64,000 nucleotides of DNA from Stenotrophomonas sp. BIO128-Bstrain (GTDB taxonomy: Bacteria; Pseudomonadota; Gammaproteobacteria; Xanthomonadales; Xanthomonadaceae): positions 1,054,001 to 1,118,000 of the forward strand of contig NZ_CP124620.1 in NCBI RefSeq assembly GCF_030128875.1, given 5' to 3'. Positions 28,369 to 37,578 of the stretch are shown here, piece after piece (position 1 is the first letter of the stretch; each line of letters opens with the position of its first letter). The position numbers and the translations under genes are program-made. The notes under the pieces are model-generated. The model was given only the letters and a program-made list of their open reading frames with translations, had not been told where the DNA came from and did not search any database.

Positions 28369-29712
28369 CTATTCCGAGAGGCGATCATCCGTGATGGGTG
28401 CCTTGTCCCAGGCGCCGTACCGCGGCTTCTTTGCGTCTTGCCTGCGCTTGTGTGCCAGCACATATGGCGTTGGGTCGAAGCCTGGCGGATATGGGCTGCG
28501 GGGTCCGTCCAGCGAGTGGTGAAGCAGAGACAGATAGTCTTGGCGCTTGCGCTTGGGACCACGCTTTTTGCGAGTACCGCACGGAGTCGGTGTGCGCCAG
28601 AAGTTCTTGATCGTGTCGTTGCTGGTCTTCAAAACACAGTCTTGCTTCGTTAGGTAGCAAAGAGCGTAGCGCAGGCCCACAAGCGCTTCGATGCTCTGGA
28701 AGTCTTGCAGCCCAAGTCCATTGAACGGCCAGGAGCGACGGTCCTTGTAGCTGTTGTGGGCGCTGCCGCGATCATGGCCGATGCGCCGCAGCCACATTTC
28801 GCAAAGGGCATCGGAGATGTAGTCGACGCTGCGGCTGGTAAGGCCCTGATGATCGCCGTTCAACACCACGAGAAGGTGGAAATGCGTACCGCGGGAGATG
28901 CCGTTCTCGCGTTTGATGATGAAGCCCAAGTAGCCGGGGAGCAGGTTGCGCTGGCAGGCGCTGCTACGCAACGAGCGGAGGAAGCCTGTTACTGCCTTGT
29001 CTGCGGCCTCGGAGTGGCTGAAGTCCTTCCAAGCGGTACGGAGAGTAAGGTCGATGCGTAGGAAGCAGAGACGGGTGTGCTTGCCGGCAAAGTGATATAC
29101 GAAGTGACGCGCGCTCTTGAAGTTGTCCTCCTCCTTGCGCGTGTAGGCCTTCACGGCATTGATGTACTTCCAAGATCGGTTCACGCGGCGCACGAAGCGC
29201 GCCAGATGGCGCGTCAAGGTGCCGAGCTCAAGGTCATGACTGATGCCACTGCCGTTGACATGGCACAGGGCAGTCCGCGTGGCGTAGCGCTTCATTGAAC
29301 GGAGCAAAACCGTGATAGCGGGATGGAAGACATGGTTCGCCCAAGCGGCGTTCCAGTGGGGATTGTCGGCATGGACCTGGCAGCACTTAAGAATGCGCAT
29401 GCCTAGGGACTTGAGCTTGACCGCGGGCAACGACGGGCCCCCCGTGCGGAACGGGGCTCGGATGTCTAAGCAGGGAACACCATCGCCATCAGCAAGGGCG
29501 GCATGAAGTTTCAGCAGGCTTTTGCAATGCGTCTTGAAGCGGTGGTCGTCCAAGCCGCCGACCCACTGGTCTCGGTCGGGAAGATGATATTTGACATGCG
29601 TATCAAGGATGTCCTGATAGCGGCTTTCGCGCTCGATCACGTCAGCGATCGAGCGCTCAAGAATGGTGGGAGTATTCGCCGCATTGCTGGGGCGTTGGAC
29701 TTGAGAATGCAT
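28369..29712 (-). CDS. YfjJ / inovirus Gp2-type protein (probable replication-associated)
   Basis: A 447-residue protein from ATG 29712, which has AGGAAG 8 nt upstream; the frame is open to 29,928 with another ATG at 29,796. The central part (about 210-330) carries the YagK/YfjJ C-terminal domain pattern: LCFLRIDLTLRTAWKDFSHSEAADKAV, LPGYLGFIIKREN and GISRGTHFHLLVVLNGDH. The THFHLLVV strand (H-x-H) resembles HUH replication/relaxase motifs. A basic C-terminal region (GTRKKRGPKRKRQDY) would bind DNA. Inoviruses and CP4-like elements carry this family near alpA and yfjI. It is convergent with the unknown 409-residue gene. Confidence 0.75.
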   Translation of the reverse strand: MHSQVQRPSNAANTPTILERSIADVIERESRYQDILDTHVKYHLPDRDQWVGGLDDHRFKTHCKSLLKLHAALADGDGVPCLDIRAPFRTGGPSLPAVKLKSLGMRILKCCQVHADNPHWNAAWANHVFHPAITVLLRSMKRYATRTALCHVNGSGISHDLELGTLTRHLARFVRRVNRSWKYINAVKAYTRKEEDNFKSARHFVYHFAGKHTRLCFLRIDLTLRTAWKDFSHSEAADKAVTGFLRSLRSSACQRNLLPGYLGFIIKRENGISRGTHFHLLVVLNGDHQGLTSRSVDYISDALCEMWLRRIGHDRGSAHNSYKDRRSWPFNGLGLQDFQSIEALVGLRYALCYLTKQDCVLKTSNDTIKNFWRTPTPCGTRKKRGPKRKRQDYLSLLHHSLDGPRSPYPPGFDPTPYVLAHKRRQDAKKPRYGAWDKAPITDDRLSE

Positions 29713-29995
29713 GTTCTGTTCTTCCTGTTGCCCGAACGGCGTTGCCTGCAAGGGGGAACAAAGGTTGATGGGGGAAATTGCCCCCTGTTCATTCATCCGA
29801 GCTAAATGAAGGGGGGATGTAGCAAGTGGCTTGTTTATCAGTTGAGAAACACGTGCAAACGAGTAGGTAAGAGCGAAACAATTAGCTAATAAATACCGGG
29901 TTTCCGTGAAGTACGAAGACCGCTGCATGTATGGGGTCGCGAGACCCGTAATCGGTCAAAGTGGCACAAGCGGTGCAACCGGGACGCGCGTCGAC

Positions 29996-30244
29996 TTAGC
30001 GGGCAGACGGACGCTCAGCCACCCACTGGAACACTACGTTCGCGCTCCAAGCCACGGCACGTTTGCCGATCTTCTTCGGCTCAGGAAACTCGCCATCCGC
30101 GATGGCTTTGTAGAGCGAGCTCTTCTTCTTCCCCGTGATCTCGCACACCTGGTTGAGGCGCAGCATGGTGTCGGGAGGGTAGGTGCGGGAACCGTCGGTC
30201 GGGTAGCTGTGCAGCGCCCAGTTGTTGGCGGGAATGCTTGACAT
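29996..30244 (-). CDS. alpA: AlpA-family phage-type regulator
   Basis: An 82-residue DNA-binding protein: TMLRLNQVCEITGKKKSSLYKAIADGEFPEPKKIGKRAVAWSANVVFQWVAERPSA is the AlpA/Prophage_CP4-57_regulatory domain (MerR-like winged helix). In E. coli AlpA activates the CP4-57 integrase gene and leads to excision. The start ATG 30244 is preceded by GGAG at about 11 nt. It is the first gene on its strand, facing a 539-bp region with paired palindromic sites; its target integrase was not found. Confidence 0.9.
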   Translation of the reverse strand: MSSIPANNWALHSYPTDGSRTYPPDTMLRLNQVCEITGKKKSSLYKAIADGEFPEPKKIGKRAVAWSANVVFQWVAERPSAR

Positions 30245-30304
30245 CTTTTACGTGCTCCGTGGGAAGAATCGCTATAGAACACGAAAGATTCAATGTAGGC
30301 GACG

Positions 30305-30331
30305 ATTCCGCGGAATGTTCCGAACATTCCG
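30305..30331. promoter_or_regulatory. Palindromic site A in the alpA divergent region
   Basis: Contains ATTCCGCGGAAT (perfect 12-nt palindrome, 30,305-30,316) overlapping GGAATGTTC-C-GAACATTCC (perfect 19-nt palindrome, 30,312-30,330). Located 61 bp upstream of the alpA start. Repeated in inverse orientation at site B. Confidence 0.75.
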
Positions 30332-30698
30332 GAAAGGCTCTTGGGCGTTTCGCGCCCCGTGCAACCGTGGGCACCTAGCAGGGCCTCGTCGGACCAGTCG
30401 CGGCGCCGCGAGAGGGGTGACGGCTGGTTTCAACTTAAATGGCGGTTACAGAGGGCTCCAGCGAACGGACTGGCGGCCTTCCGCGGCGACGACAGGCAAT
30501 GTGGTTGCCGGACGGAAGGCTCGCCAGGCTCCTGGTGCTTAGTCCGGTGCGCATTTCGGCCCGCATCTTTCCGGTCAATAGTTGACGCCACTTTGCGTCA
30601 TCGCGATGAGCTGACGATGGGTGTTGCGCAGCCTACGGGGTTAACTCGACATGCCCACCGACGTCCGCATGGTCAGGGGACCCGCACACTGCAGCTAA
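30332..30698. other. Non-coding core of the element's divergent region
   Basis: 367 bp between sites A and B. No supported gene; plus-strand frames here are short, without ribosome sites. It holds a TGACGC/GCGTCA hairpin near 30,582-30,600. Such a region could carry the divergent promoters, a replication origin or a packaging site; none is proven by sequence. Confidence 0.4.
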
Positions 30699-30725
30699 CG
30701 GAATGTTCGGAGCATTCCGCGGAAT
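30699..30725. promoter_or_regulatory. Palindromic site B, inverse copy of site A
   Basis: The reverse complement of this 27-nt stretch matches site A at 26 of 27 positions (one T to C change). It lies 59 bp upstream of the small gene at 30,784, so each divergent gene has one copy facing it at nearly equal distance (61 and 58 bp). Confidence 0.75.
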
Positions 30726-30783
30726 GTTGGCTTGTCGTTTCGAAGAAGGGTTGAATTCGCGCATTCTTCAATGCGAAGCCTTT

Positions 30784-31095
30784 ATGTCATCGAACAATAC
30801 GCTAGATCCGGAGTTGCTCGCCGAATTGGTAAGTGACATTGATTGCCTCGGCCTCGAGGTGCTGTACCTGCGTGCGGCCAAGCCGGCCATCCTTGAGGCT
30901 GTTAGGGCCCGCAACGTGTCTTTGGACGCGATATGTGCGTCTGTGAACCAGCGACTGAAAGTCCTGCGGCTGACGGTCGAGCCCCGCCACGTCCAAGCGA
31001 TCCTGGATGAGTTGGAGAAGGCGGCCAAGGCGCCGGACACCGTCTTTGCCGCCTCGTTCCAAGGCCGAGCGCCGCCGAGGAGTGCGCCGCCGTAA
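30784..31095 (+). CDS. Small element protein with possible helix-turn-helix
   Basis: A 103-residue protein (MSSNNTLDPELLAELVSDIDCLGLEVLYLRAAKPAILEAVRARNVSLDAICASVNQRLKVLRLTVEPRHVQAILDELEKAAK...). All predicted helical; the segment VSLDAICASVNQRLKVLRLTVEPRHVQAIL (about 50-80) fits a helix-turn-helix. The last 15 residues are low complexity. ATG 30784 is chosen because the upstream in-frame codons run through site B. It is followed by the DUF3987 gene after 72 bp and probably co-transcribed. It might be the protein that binds sites A and B, or a replication accessory factor. Confidence 0.6.
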   Translation: MSSNNTLDPELLAELVSDIDCLGLEVLYLRAAKPAILEAVRARNVSLDAICASVNQRLKVLRLTVEPRHVQAILDELEKAAKAPDTVFAASFQGRAPPRSAPP

Positions 31096-31167
31096 GCCGC
31101 TCACGCTACTCGCTAACCGCCACGCTGCATGCGCGTTGCGCCTGCTTGCCATGAATAGAGGTATTCC

Positions 31168-32577
31168 ATGCTCGACCCGTTTCCTCACTTGTCCAGGGTA
31201 TGCCCGATCAATGCCCTTCCTGATCTGCTTTACAGTGCTGCCTGCGAAGTCCGCCGCCTTGAGGACGACGTCCCGGCCGAGTGCCTCCTGATGGATGCCA
31301 TCGCCGCTTGCGTGGTTCCCGTGCAACGCCTGTATGACGTCGTGGGCCTGGACTATAGGCATATGCCGACGACAATCTTTATGCTGACGCTCGCACCCAG
31401 TGGGCGCGGCAAGGGGACCTCGTACCGTGAGTTCTTCAAACCCTTGATCGAGCACAATCGGCAGGCCGGGTTGGTTGCCCGGAAGATCCGCGCGAGTAAG
31501 CGTTCGGTTGAGAAAGCGGGCTCGCTCGTAGATGGCCCGGAATTCCAGGAACCAGACGGTCGAATGTTGACAATGATTAGCTACCGCGCACTGCTGGAGT
31601 GCCTGGATGGCCGGGCGCGTTCAGTCTGCGTCAACGACGAGGATGGCGGAAGCTTCTTGGAGAGCGATCTGTTTGTCAGGATGGGCGGAAGCCTCACTAA
31701 GCTCCACAGCGGTTTCGACTTGGATCACGTCGTTAAGGGCGTGGATCTTGCAGCCATTGATGGCCGTTGTTCGCTCGGGGTTCGCCTGCAGGGTGAGGTG
31801 TTCTATCCGGAGATGAAACGCACAAACAATAAGAGCTTTCATCAAGGGATTTGGGGGCGTGCCATCGTGGCTTGCCATGACCCCAAGCGGTTTGGAGCCT
31901 GCGATATCAACATGCCGCCAAGCTGGCCGGGGGGCGGACTGAATAAGTTTCATCACCGCTTGCAGGATCTGATGGACGAGGCCGACAAGAAGCAGGCGAC
32001 GGGCGAGTTGATCAGGGACAAGATTGTCCTCGGAGATGAGGCAAGGGCCTTCATGGCCGAGTTGAAGTTTCGCCTCAAGGGATGGCGTGAAACCTGCTAC
32101 GACGAGCAGATTGAGCCGGCCGTTAATCGAGCGTGGGAGAACACGCTGAGAATAGCGGCGGTGTTCCAGGTCGTATGCGGAGAGGGCACGGAGATCAGCC
32201 TGGAGCTGGTCCAGCGCGCCTGGGCGATCGTGCAGTGGTCGTTGACCCAGCACCAGATGATCTTCGTCGAGGCGGCCCGGCGGGAGTCCACGTCATCGCG
32301 GAAAGAAGGTGCCTTCAGCAAGCCGTGGCCCACCCGCATTAAGATTCCCAAGCCCCCTAAATTGCCGCGCCCAATCCAGGACGCCCGGTGGGTCTTGGAG
32401 TGCTTCGCGACGGTGCGCGGGACGCTGGGGCACGCGTTGCTCGCCGACGTGATCAGGTTGGCCGGGCTGCGCGGCCCGCGGCTGGAGACCGCTCTGGCAT
32501 GGTTGAAGGTCAACCAAGTCGTAGAGATTGTTGGGAAGCGTGAAAGCACCCTGATGCGGATCCCTTCTGTCGAGTGA
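31168..32577 (+). CDS. DUF3987 (YfjI-type) ATPase, primase/helicase-like
   Basis: A 469-residue protein with a Walker A-type loop APSGRGKGTSY (about 72-82), a Walker B-like strand SVCVNDEDGG (about 150-160), and the AIVACHDPKRF / AWENTLRIAAVFQV segments of the DUF3987/YfjI family, related to phage replicative helicases and primases. The C-terminal 90 residues look like a winged helix (LGHALLADVIRLAGLRGPRLETALAWLKVNQVVEIVG). Likely acts in replication of the element. It ends the plus-strand pair started at 30,784 and is the last recognisable element gene. Confidence 0.8.
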   Translation: MLDPFPHLSRVCPINALPDLLYSAACEVRRLEDDVPAECLLMDAIAACVVPVQRLYDVVGLDYRHMPTTIFMLTLAPSGRGKGTSYREFFKPLIEHNRQAGLVARKIRASKRSVEKAGSLVDGPEFQEPDGRMLTMISYRALLECLDGRARSVCVNDEDGGSFLESDLFVRMGGSLTKLHSGFDLDHVVKGVDLAAIDGRCSLGVRLQGEVFYPEMKRTNNKSFHQGIWGRAIVACHDPKRFGACDINMPPSWPGGGLNKFHHRLQDLMDEADKKQATGELIRDKIVLGDEARAFMAELKFRLKGWRETCYDEQIEPAVNRAWENTLRIAAVFQVVCGEGTEISLELVQRAWAIVQWSLTQHQMIFVEAARRESTSSRKEGAFSKPWPTRIKIPKPPKLPRPIQDARWVLECFATVRGTLGHALLADVIRLAGLRGPRLETALAWLKVNQVVEIVGKRESTLMRIPSVE

Positions 32578-32732
32578 CATTCCACTAAGTGCCCCGGGCG
32601 TGCTCGGCGATCTAAGCAAATCTGGGACAAGCCCGCTTATGGCCGAAAAGCGGACATCGGGTGCCCGTTCCATTGTTTACGGAAATGGCGAGCCCAAAAA
32701 TCGAAGTGCAAATGCTCCCGCCGGACACCCAC

Positions 32733-32757
32733 AGGAGGCACTGACTCGGTGCCTCCT
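32733..32757. repeat. Hairpin in the element's right-hand spacer
   Basis: AGGAGGCAC-TGACTCG-GTGCCTCCT, 9-bp perfect stem, no T-run on either side. It lies between the DUF3987 gene and the convergent TetR gene (32,578-32,854), where nothing else is recognisable. Confidence 0.6.
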
Positions 32758-32854
32758 GAGCGTCCCGGCGTGTGGCGACATGCGGCATTGGAATGGTCAA
32801 CCACTCTGGCAAAGGCTGCCCGATGGCGCCGCTGCCTGAGTGGAAGTATTCCCG

Positions 32855-33478
32855 CTAGTTCGGCAGCGTACGCTGCTTGGCGACATCAAGAAGGCCAGCC
32901 ATCGCAAACGCGTGCAGGTGCCGGATCAACGCGTGTTGTGGCATTCCCGCGATGATCTGGAGTGGGCCAGGGAGGTTGCTGCCGATCAGCAGCATCAGGC
33001 ACGGCGCGCCTACTCTGAGCAGGCAGCGCAGCACCGCAGGGTCTTCCTTGGGCAGCCCGGTGATGGCACTGATAATGTCCAGCACATGCGAAAGCTTCGG
33101 CGCGATCTCGTCAGTGAACAGCGCCTGCAGATGCGAAGACGGCGAGCCGAGCTCGCGTGCCAGTACGCGCACATGCCAGCCTTCCGCGCTGGTCACCGAA
33201 CCCACGATGCCCTGCAGCAGGGCCAGCAACCGGTCACTGGGCGCCAGATCGCGCTCTGCCAGCAGTGACAGGTCGGCCAGGCTCACCACGCGGCGATGGG
33301 CTTCAGCCAGCACGGCCTGGTACAGCCCGCTGCGGCTGCCGAAGTGGTAGTTGATGGACGCCAAGTCCACACCGGCCTGCTCCGCAATTGCCTTGCCGGT
33401 GGTTTCGGCAAACCCCTGCCGGGCGAACAGGTCACCGGCCCCTTCCAAGATCCGCGCCTTGGTGGCGTCTCCGTCCAC
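32855..33478 (-). CDS. TetR/AcrR-family regulator
   Basis: A 207-residue regulator with the TetR N-terminal HTH (about 5-60: ATKARILEGAGDLFARQGFAETTGKAIAEQAGVDLASINYHFGSRSGLYQAVLAEAHRR) and a C-terminal ligand domain (CerR/DUF1956-like). GTG 33478 is the only start in frame near the expected place. The frame remains open upstream without ATG, so a longer form or a small upstream frameshift cannot be excluded: an AGGAG with ATG at about 33,549-33,555 lies in a different frame. No target operon is adjacent. Confidence 0.8.
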   Translation of the reverse strand: MDGDATKARILEGAGDLFARQGFAETTGKAIAEQAGVDLASINYHFGSRSGLYQAVLAEAHRRVVSLADLSLLAERDLAPSDRLLALLQGIVGSVTSAEGWHVRVLARELGSPSSHLQALFTDEIAPKLSHVLDIISAITGLPKEDPAVLRCLLRVGAPCLMLLIGSNLPGPLQIIAGMPQHALIRHLHAFAMAGLLDVAKQRTLPN

Positions 33479-33713
33479 CCGGGTATAGACCGGACGCGCG
33501 ACGCAGGTCGGTGTGTCTCCAAGGTCTCTATCTGCTTCCTCCGCATCATGGCATGTCTCCTGTGTCGGTCACGGAGCGAGCAGGCAACTGTGTAGTTAAC
33601 CTGCTACGAATCCCTAACGGCTTCTCTTTTCCACGCACGCTTTTCATTATGTTCTCGCGGAGGGAGAATTCAGCGCAGTGCGGTACTATCGCCATGACAG
33701 CAGGAGAATTTAC

Positions 33714-34226
33714 GTGGCGGTGCCGCAGAACAAGCAAGAGTTGCTGGATGCAATTCGCACGACATATTTGAAGCTGGCTGCTGGCCTTGCAAGCGTGCCA
33801 CCTGAGCGTGCTCACGAGATGACACTGGAGGGGCATGCGCAGGGGACGCAGATAAGCGTGTCCGATCTGGTGGCCTATTTGATTGGCTGGAATCTCTTGG
33901 TGCTGAAATGGTCCGAAGGCAAAGCCAAGGGATTGCCGGTCGATTTCCCTGAAACCGGCTACAAGTGGAACGAGTTGGGTAGGTTGGCAGATAAATTCTA
34001 TGCCGACCATGCCGGCATTGCGTACGCAGATTTGCTCCGGCAGTTCGCGGATGTGCATGGACTAATCGTGGCCTTGGTGGAGCGGGGGACCGACGCCTCG
34101 CTGTACCGCACGCTTTGGTATGAAAAGTATACTCAGGGTCGGATGATCCAGTTGAACACATCATCGCCCTATGCTAACGCGCGGGGGCGACTGCGCAAAT
34201 GGAAGAAGGCCAACGGTATAGCTTGA
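33714..34226 (+). CDS. ClbS/DfsB-family four-helix-bundle protein
   Basis: A 170-residue protein from GTG 33714 with AGGAGAA 7 nt upstream: MAVPQNKQELLDAIRTTYLKLAAGLASVPPERAHEM, then SVSDLVAYLIGWNLLVLKWSEGKAKGLPVDFPETGYKWNELGRLADKFY, the ClbS/DfsB (DUF1706) pattern. ClbS is the colibactin self-protection hydrolase; other members are uncharacterised and belong to the DinB-like four-helix superfamily. No biosynthetic cluster is present, so a general electrophile-protection role is only a guess. It stands alone between TetR and LysR genes. Confidence 0.85.
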   Translation: MAVPQNKQELLDAIRTTYLKLAAGLASVPPERAHEMTLEGHAQGTQISVSDLVAYLIGWNLLVLKWSEGKAKGLPVDFPETGYKWNELGRLADKFYADHAGIAYADLLRQFADVHGLIVALVERGTDASLYRTLWYEKYTQGRMIQLNTSSPYANARGRLRKWKKANGIA

Positions 34227-34612
34227 CGGGGATTCGGTGCATGTTGTGATCCCGTGAGCAGTTCAGCGTGTCGGCTTAGCTCATCGGGAGCGAGGCCTGT
34301 GCAGCAAAGCGGGGCTCGCAGGGTCGGCCGGCTCGACCAACCCAGCGCTGCTGCGCAAGGACTACGTTGTGCTAGGTAGATGAAGGCAACTCAGCGTCGC
34401 GTGCTGCCTTCGCAGTCCGGGAAACAAGGAGGTAGCGGAGGGCCGGGCACGCCTGGCGGAAGAAGCTGCTAGCCAGCGGTGAAGAGCCATCGGCGCGGCA
34501 TTGGTCGCCCGCATTGCCCCTGAGCTCGCCATTGCGTTGCGCCTGAGTTGGTCCCACTGACGCAACGACGGGGATGTCCATGACGGTCTTTCACTAGCGC
34601 CAGCAGGCAAGG
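34227..34612. other. Intergenic gap, no gene seen
   Basis: 386 bp between the ClbS-like gene and the end of a LysR gene. Short frames are present on the minus strand but are compositional. No terminator, repeat or RNA was recognised. Confidence 0.5.
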
Positions 34613-35521
34613 TCAACGCTCCCACGGCGCGTTTTGCCAGCGCCTCAATAGGAAGTCGCTGAATGCCGTCAGCCTGCGCGGCACCGGCTCTCGCCGCGCC
34701 CGCACGATGCTGATCGTCGAGGGCGTTGCTTCCCAGTCCGGCAACACGCGCACCAGCCGCCCGTCGCGCAGTTCCTCGTAAATGTCCCAGGTCTCGCGCA
34801 GCGAGATGCCCAGCCCGGCCACGCACCACGCATGCAGCACATCGCCGTTGTCACTGCACAGCGTACCGCTGACCGCGACAGGCTTCTCCCGGCGGCCCTT
34901 GCGCAGCGGCCAGGTGCTTTGCAGCAGGCCCGGGTAGGCGAACACTAGGCAGTTGTGCCGTTCCAGTTCTTCCGGCTGCGCGGGATTGCCCTGCGCTTCC
35001 AGGTAGGCGGGGGATGCCGCCAGGATGCGCCGGTTGTCGGCCACGCGCCGCGCCACCAAACGCGAATCGGCCAACTCGCCCATGCGGATCGCCAGGTCGA
35101 GGTCGCCGCTGAACAGGTCCTGCACCTGATCGGACAGGCGCAGGTCGACACCGACCTTGGGATGCAGACGGCAGAAATCATGGATAGCTGGGGCCACGAA
35201 CTTGCGCCCGAACGGCGTGGGCGCGGTAAGACGGATGGTGCCCCTCAGCTCTTGGCTGCCGCCGGTCGCCAGTTCCTGAACTTCTTCCAGCACCGCCAGG
35301 GCCACCCGCGCGCGCTCTGCGATGGCGCGGCCTTCGCCGGTGATGCGCAGATTGCGGGTGTTGCGCTCGAACAGGGTGGTGCCGAGCGCCTGTTCCAGCC
35401 GGGCGATTTGCTTGCTGACAGTCTTGGGTGCGAGGTGCAAGTCGCGTGCTGTGGCGGAGAAGCTGCGCCTGTCCACCACATGCACGAACACCGTCAGATC
35501 ATCGAGATTGCGCAGAGCCAT
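34613..35521 (-). CDS. LysR-family regulator (divergent to PfpI-MFS pair)
   Basis: A 302-residue LTTR: HTH at about 1-60 (MALRNLDDLTVFVHVVDRRSFSATARDLHLAPKTVSKQIARLEQALGTTLFERNTRNLRIT) and an effector-binding domain (RGTIRLTAPTPFGRKFVAP ... DLAIRMGELADSRLVARRV). ATG 35521 is at the edge of a 155-bp divergent gap that contains AATTCTGG (35,528) and CCAGAATT (35,583), an inverted repeat that could be bound. It probably regulates the PfpI-like and MFS genes. Confidence 0.93.
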   Translation of the reverse strand: MALRNLDDLTVFVHVVDRRSFSATARDLHLAPKTVSKQIARLEQALGTTLFERNTRNLRITGEGRAIAERARVALAVLEEVQELATGGSQELRGTIRLTAPTPFGRKFVAPAIHDFCRLHPKVGVDLRLSDQVQDLFSGDLDLAIRMGELADSRLVARRVADNRRILAASPAYLEAQGNPAQPEELERHNCLVFAYPGLLQSTWPLRKGRREKPVAVSGTLCSDNGDVLHAWCVAGLGISLRETWDIYEELRDGRLVRVLPDWEATPSTISIVRARREPVPRRLTAFSDFLLRRWQNAPWER

Positions 35522-35676
35522 TTGGACAATTCTGGAGAAAGTGTTTGTCTATTGTGGTCATTTAAAGGATATACCGGATTCACCAGAATTAGGCTCCTTA
35601 CTTCGCATACCGCAACGCGCACGCTCCCGCTGGAGGTGCCCGGCGGGGTGCTCGATCCCCATGCAGGAGCCTTTCG

Positions 35677-36381
<705 letters not shown>

Positions 36382-36384
36382 GCC

Positions 36385-37578
36385 ATGAACGAGCGCATAC
36401 CTTTCGTCATCTACGTCTTCGCGCTTTGCGCGTTCGCCTTGGGTTTCACCGAGTTCGTGACCATCGGACTGGTGTCCACCATCTCCGCCCACCTGCATGC
36501 CAGCGTCGCCCAGGTCGGCACGGCGGTCACGGCTTATGCGCTCGGCGCGGTGATTGGTGCGCCGGGCCTGACCGCGCTGGCGACCCGCTGGCCGCGTAAG
36601 CGGCTGCTGCTGGTAGCGATGGGCTTGTTCACGCTGGGCAACGCTGTAGTCAGTCTGTCCGATGCACTGACGCCCATGCTGGTGGCCCGCTTCGCCTCCG
36701 GCCTGGGACATGGGGTATTTCTCGCCGTAGCATCCAGCGTGGCAACCCAACTGGCGGGCCGGCATCGGGCCGGTGCGGCGGTGGCCGTGGTATTTGGCGG
36801 CTTGACTCTGGCCCTGGCGCTGGGCGTTCCGCTCGGCACCTACCTGGGCAGCGTGTTGAGCTGGCAGGTCATCTTCATGGCAGTGGCCGCAAGTGGTGCC
36901 ATTGGGTTCGTCGGCCTGCTGGCCCTGATGCCGACAGATAGCAACGGTGCCTCGGCGCAGGCCAATGCGATGGATGGCCTGAAAGCCATGTTCAATCCGC
37001 GTCTGCTGGCCGGAGCCGGCATCACCGTGTTGGCGTATGCGGGGTCCTTCGCGCTCTACACCTACATTATGCCGATCCTGCTGCAAGTGACGAACGTCAG
37101 TGAAAGCACGGCGAGCCTTTTGATGCTGGGCTACGGCGTGATGGCCGCCATCGGCAATGTGTGGGGCGGGCGGCTGGCCGACCGCAAGGGGGCCGACTTT
37201 GCGGTGATGACCGTACTGGTCGGCCTTGCCGTCGTTCTGTTGGCGATCTGGGCATCGGCACCGTCGCTGCCATTGATGGTGTTGCTGACCGGCCTGCTGG
37301 GTGCGCTGACCTATGCGGCGGTGCCGCCCTTGCAGGCGCGGGTGATCGGGTTGTCGCACATCCACGCGCCGCAGGCACCGGCAGTGGCGGCTGGGCTGAA
37401 CATCGCCGGCTTCAATGGCGGTATCGCGCTGGGTTCGCTGCTGGGCGGTGCCAGCCTGGAGGCGATGGGGCTGACCAGCACGGCCTGGGTCGGTACGATC
37501 GCCGTGGGCCTTGGGATCGTCTGGATGCTCTGGCAGATGCAGCGTCCGGCATTTCAGGCTGAAAGACTTGTGACCTGA
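36385..37578 (+). CDS. MFS transporter (AraJ/drug-efflux type)
   Basis: A 397-residue integral membrane protein with about 12 hydrophobic helices: FVIYVFALCAFALGFTEFVTIGLV, then the MFS inter-helix segment LATRWPRKRLLL, GLGHGVFLAVASSVATQL, and a second half beginning ITVLAYAGSFALYTYIMPI with WGGRLADRKGADF. It resembles arabinose-efflux-permease-like MFS proteins, which export sugars or drugs by proton antiport. It starts 3 bp after the PfpI-like stop. Substrate unknown. Confidence 0.9.
   Translation: MNERIPFVIYVFALCAFALGFTEFVTIGLVSTISAHLHASVAQVGTAVTAYALGAVIGAPGLTALATRWPRKRLLLVAMGLFTLGNAVVSLSDALTPMLVARFASGLGHGVFLAVASSVATQLAGRHRAGAAVAVVFGGLTLALALGVPLGTYLGSVLSWQVIFMAVAASGAIGFVGLLALMPTDSNGASAQANAMDGLKAMFNPRLLAGAGITVLAYAGSFALYTYIMPILLQVTNVSESTASLLMLGYGVMAAIGNVWGGRLADRKGADFAVMTVLVGLAVVLLAIWASAPSLPLMVLLTGLLGALTYAAVPPLQARVIGLSHIHAPQAPAVAAGLNIAGFNGGIALGSLLGGASLEAMGLTSTAWVGTIAVGLGIVWMLWQMQRPAFQAERLVT

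Larger units (their letters stand above)
21948..32600. mobile_element. CP4-57-like integrated element 3' of tRNA-Ser (integrase not seen)
   Basis: Between tRNA-Ser and the TetR gene at 32,855 lie DUF932 (YfjQ-like), RadC (YfjY-like), XRE, two lipoproteins, an unknown protein, YfjJ-type, AlpA and DUF3987 (YfjI-type) genes. The E. coli CP4-57 element carries the same alpA/yfjI/yfjJ/yfjQ/yfjY set. Base and codon use are less GC-rich than the flanks, especially about 25,000-31,000. No tyrosine or serine recombinase and no second copy of the tRNA 3' end were found, so the right border is approximate and the element may be an immobile remnant or depend on an integrase elsewhere. Confidence 0.65.

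Noticed and set aside
21945..32855. Second copy of the tRNA-Ser 3' end as right attachment site
   Set aside because: I looked for the T-arm/acceptor wording TTCGAATCCCACTCTCTCC downstream and found none within the window.
34362..34829. Minus-strand frame in the 386-bp gap and LysR end
   Set aside because: Mostly overlaps the LysR C-terminus in another frame; no start signal or domain.
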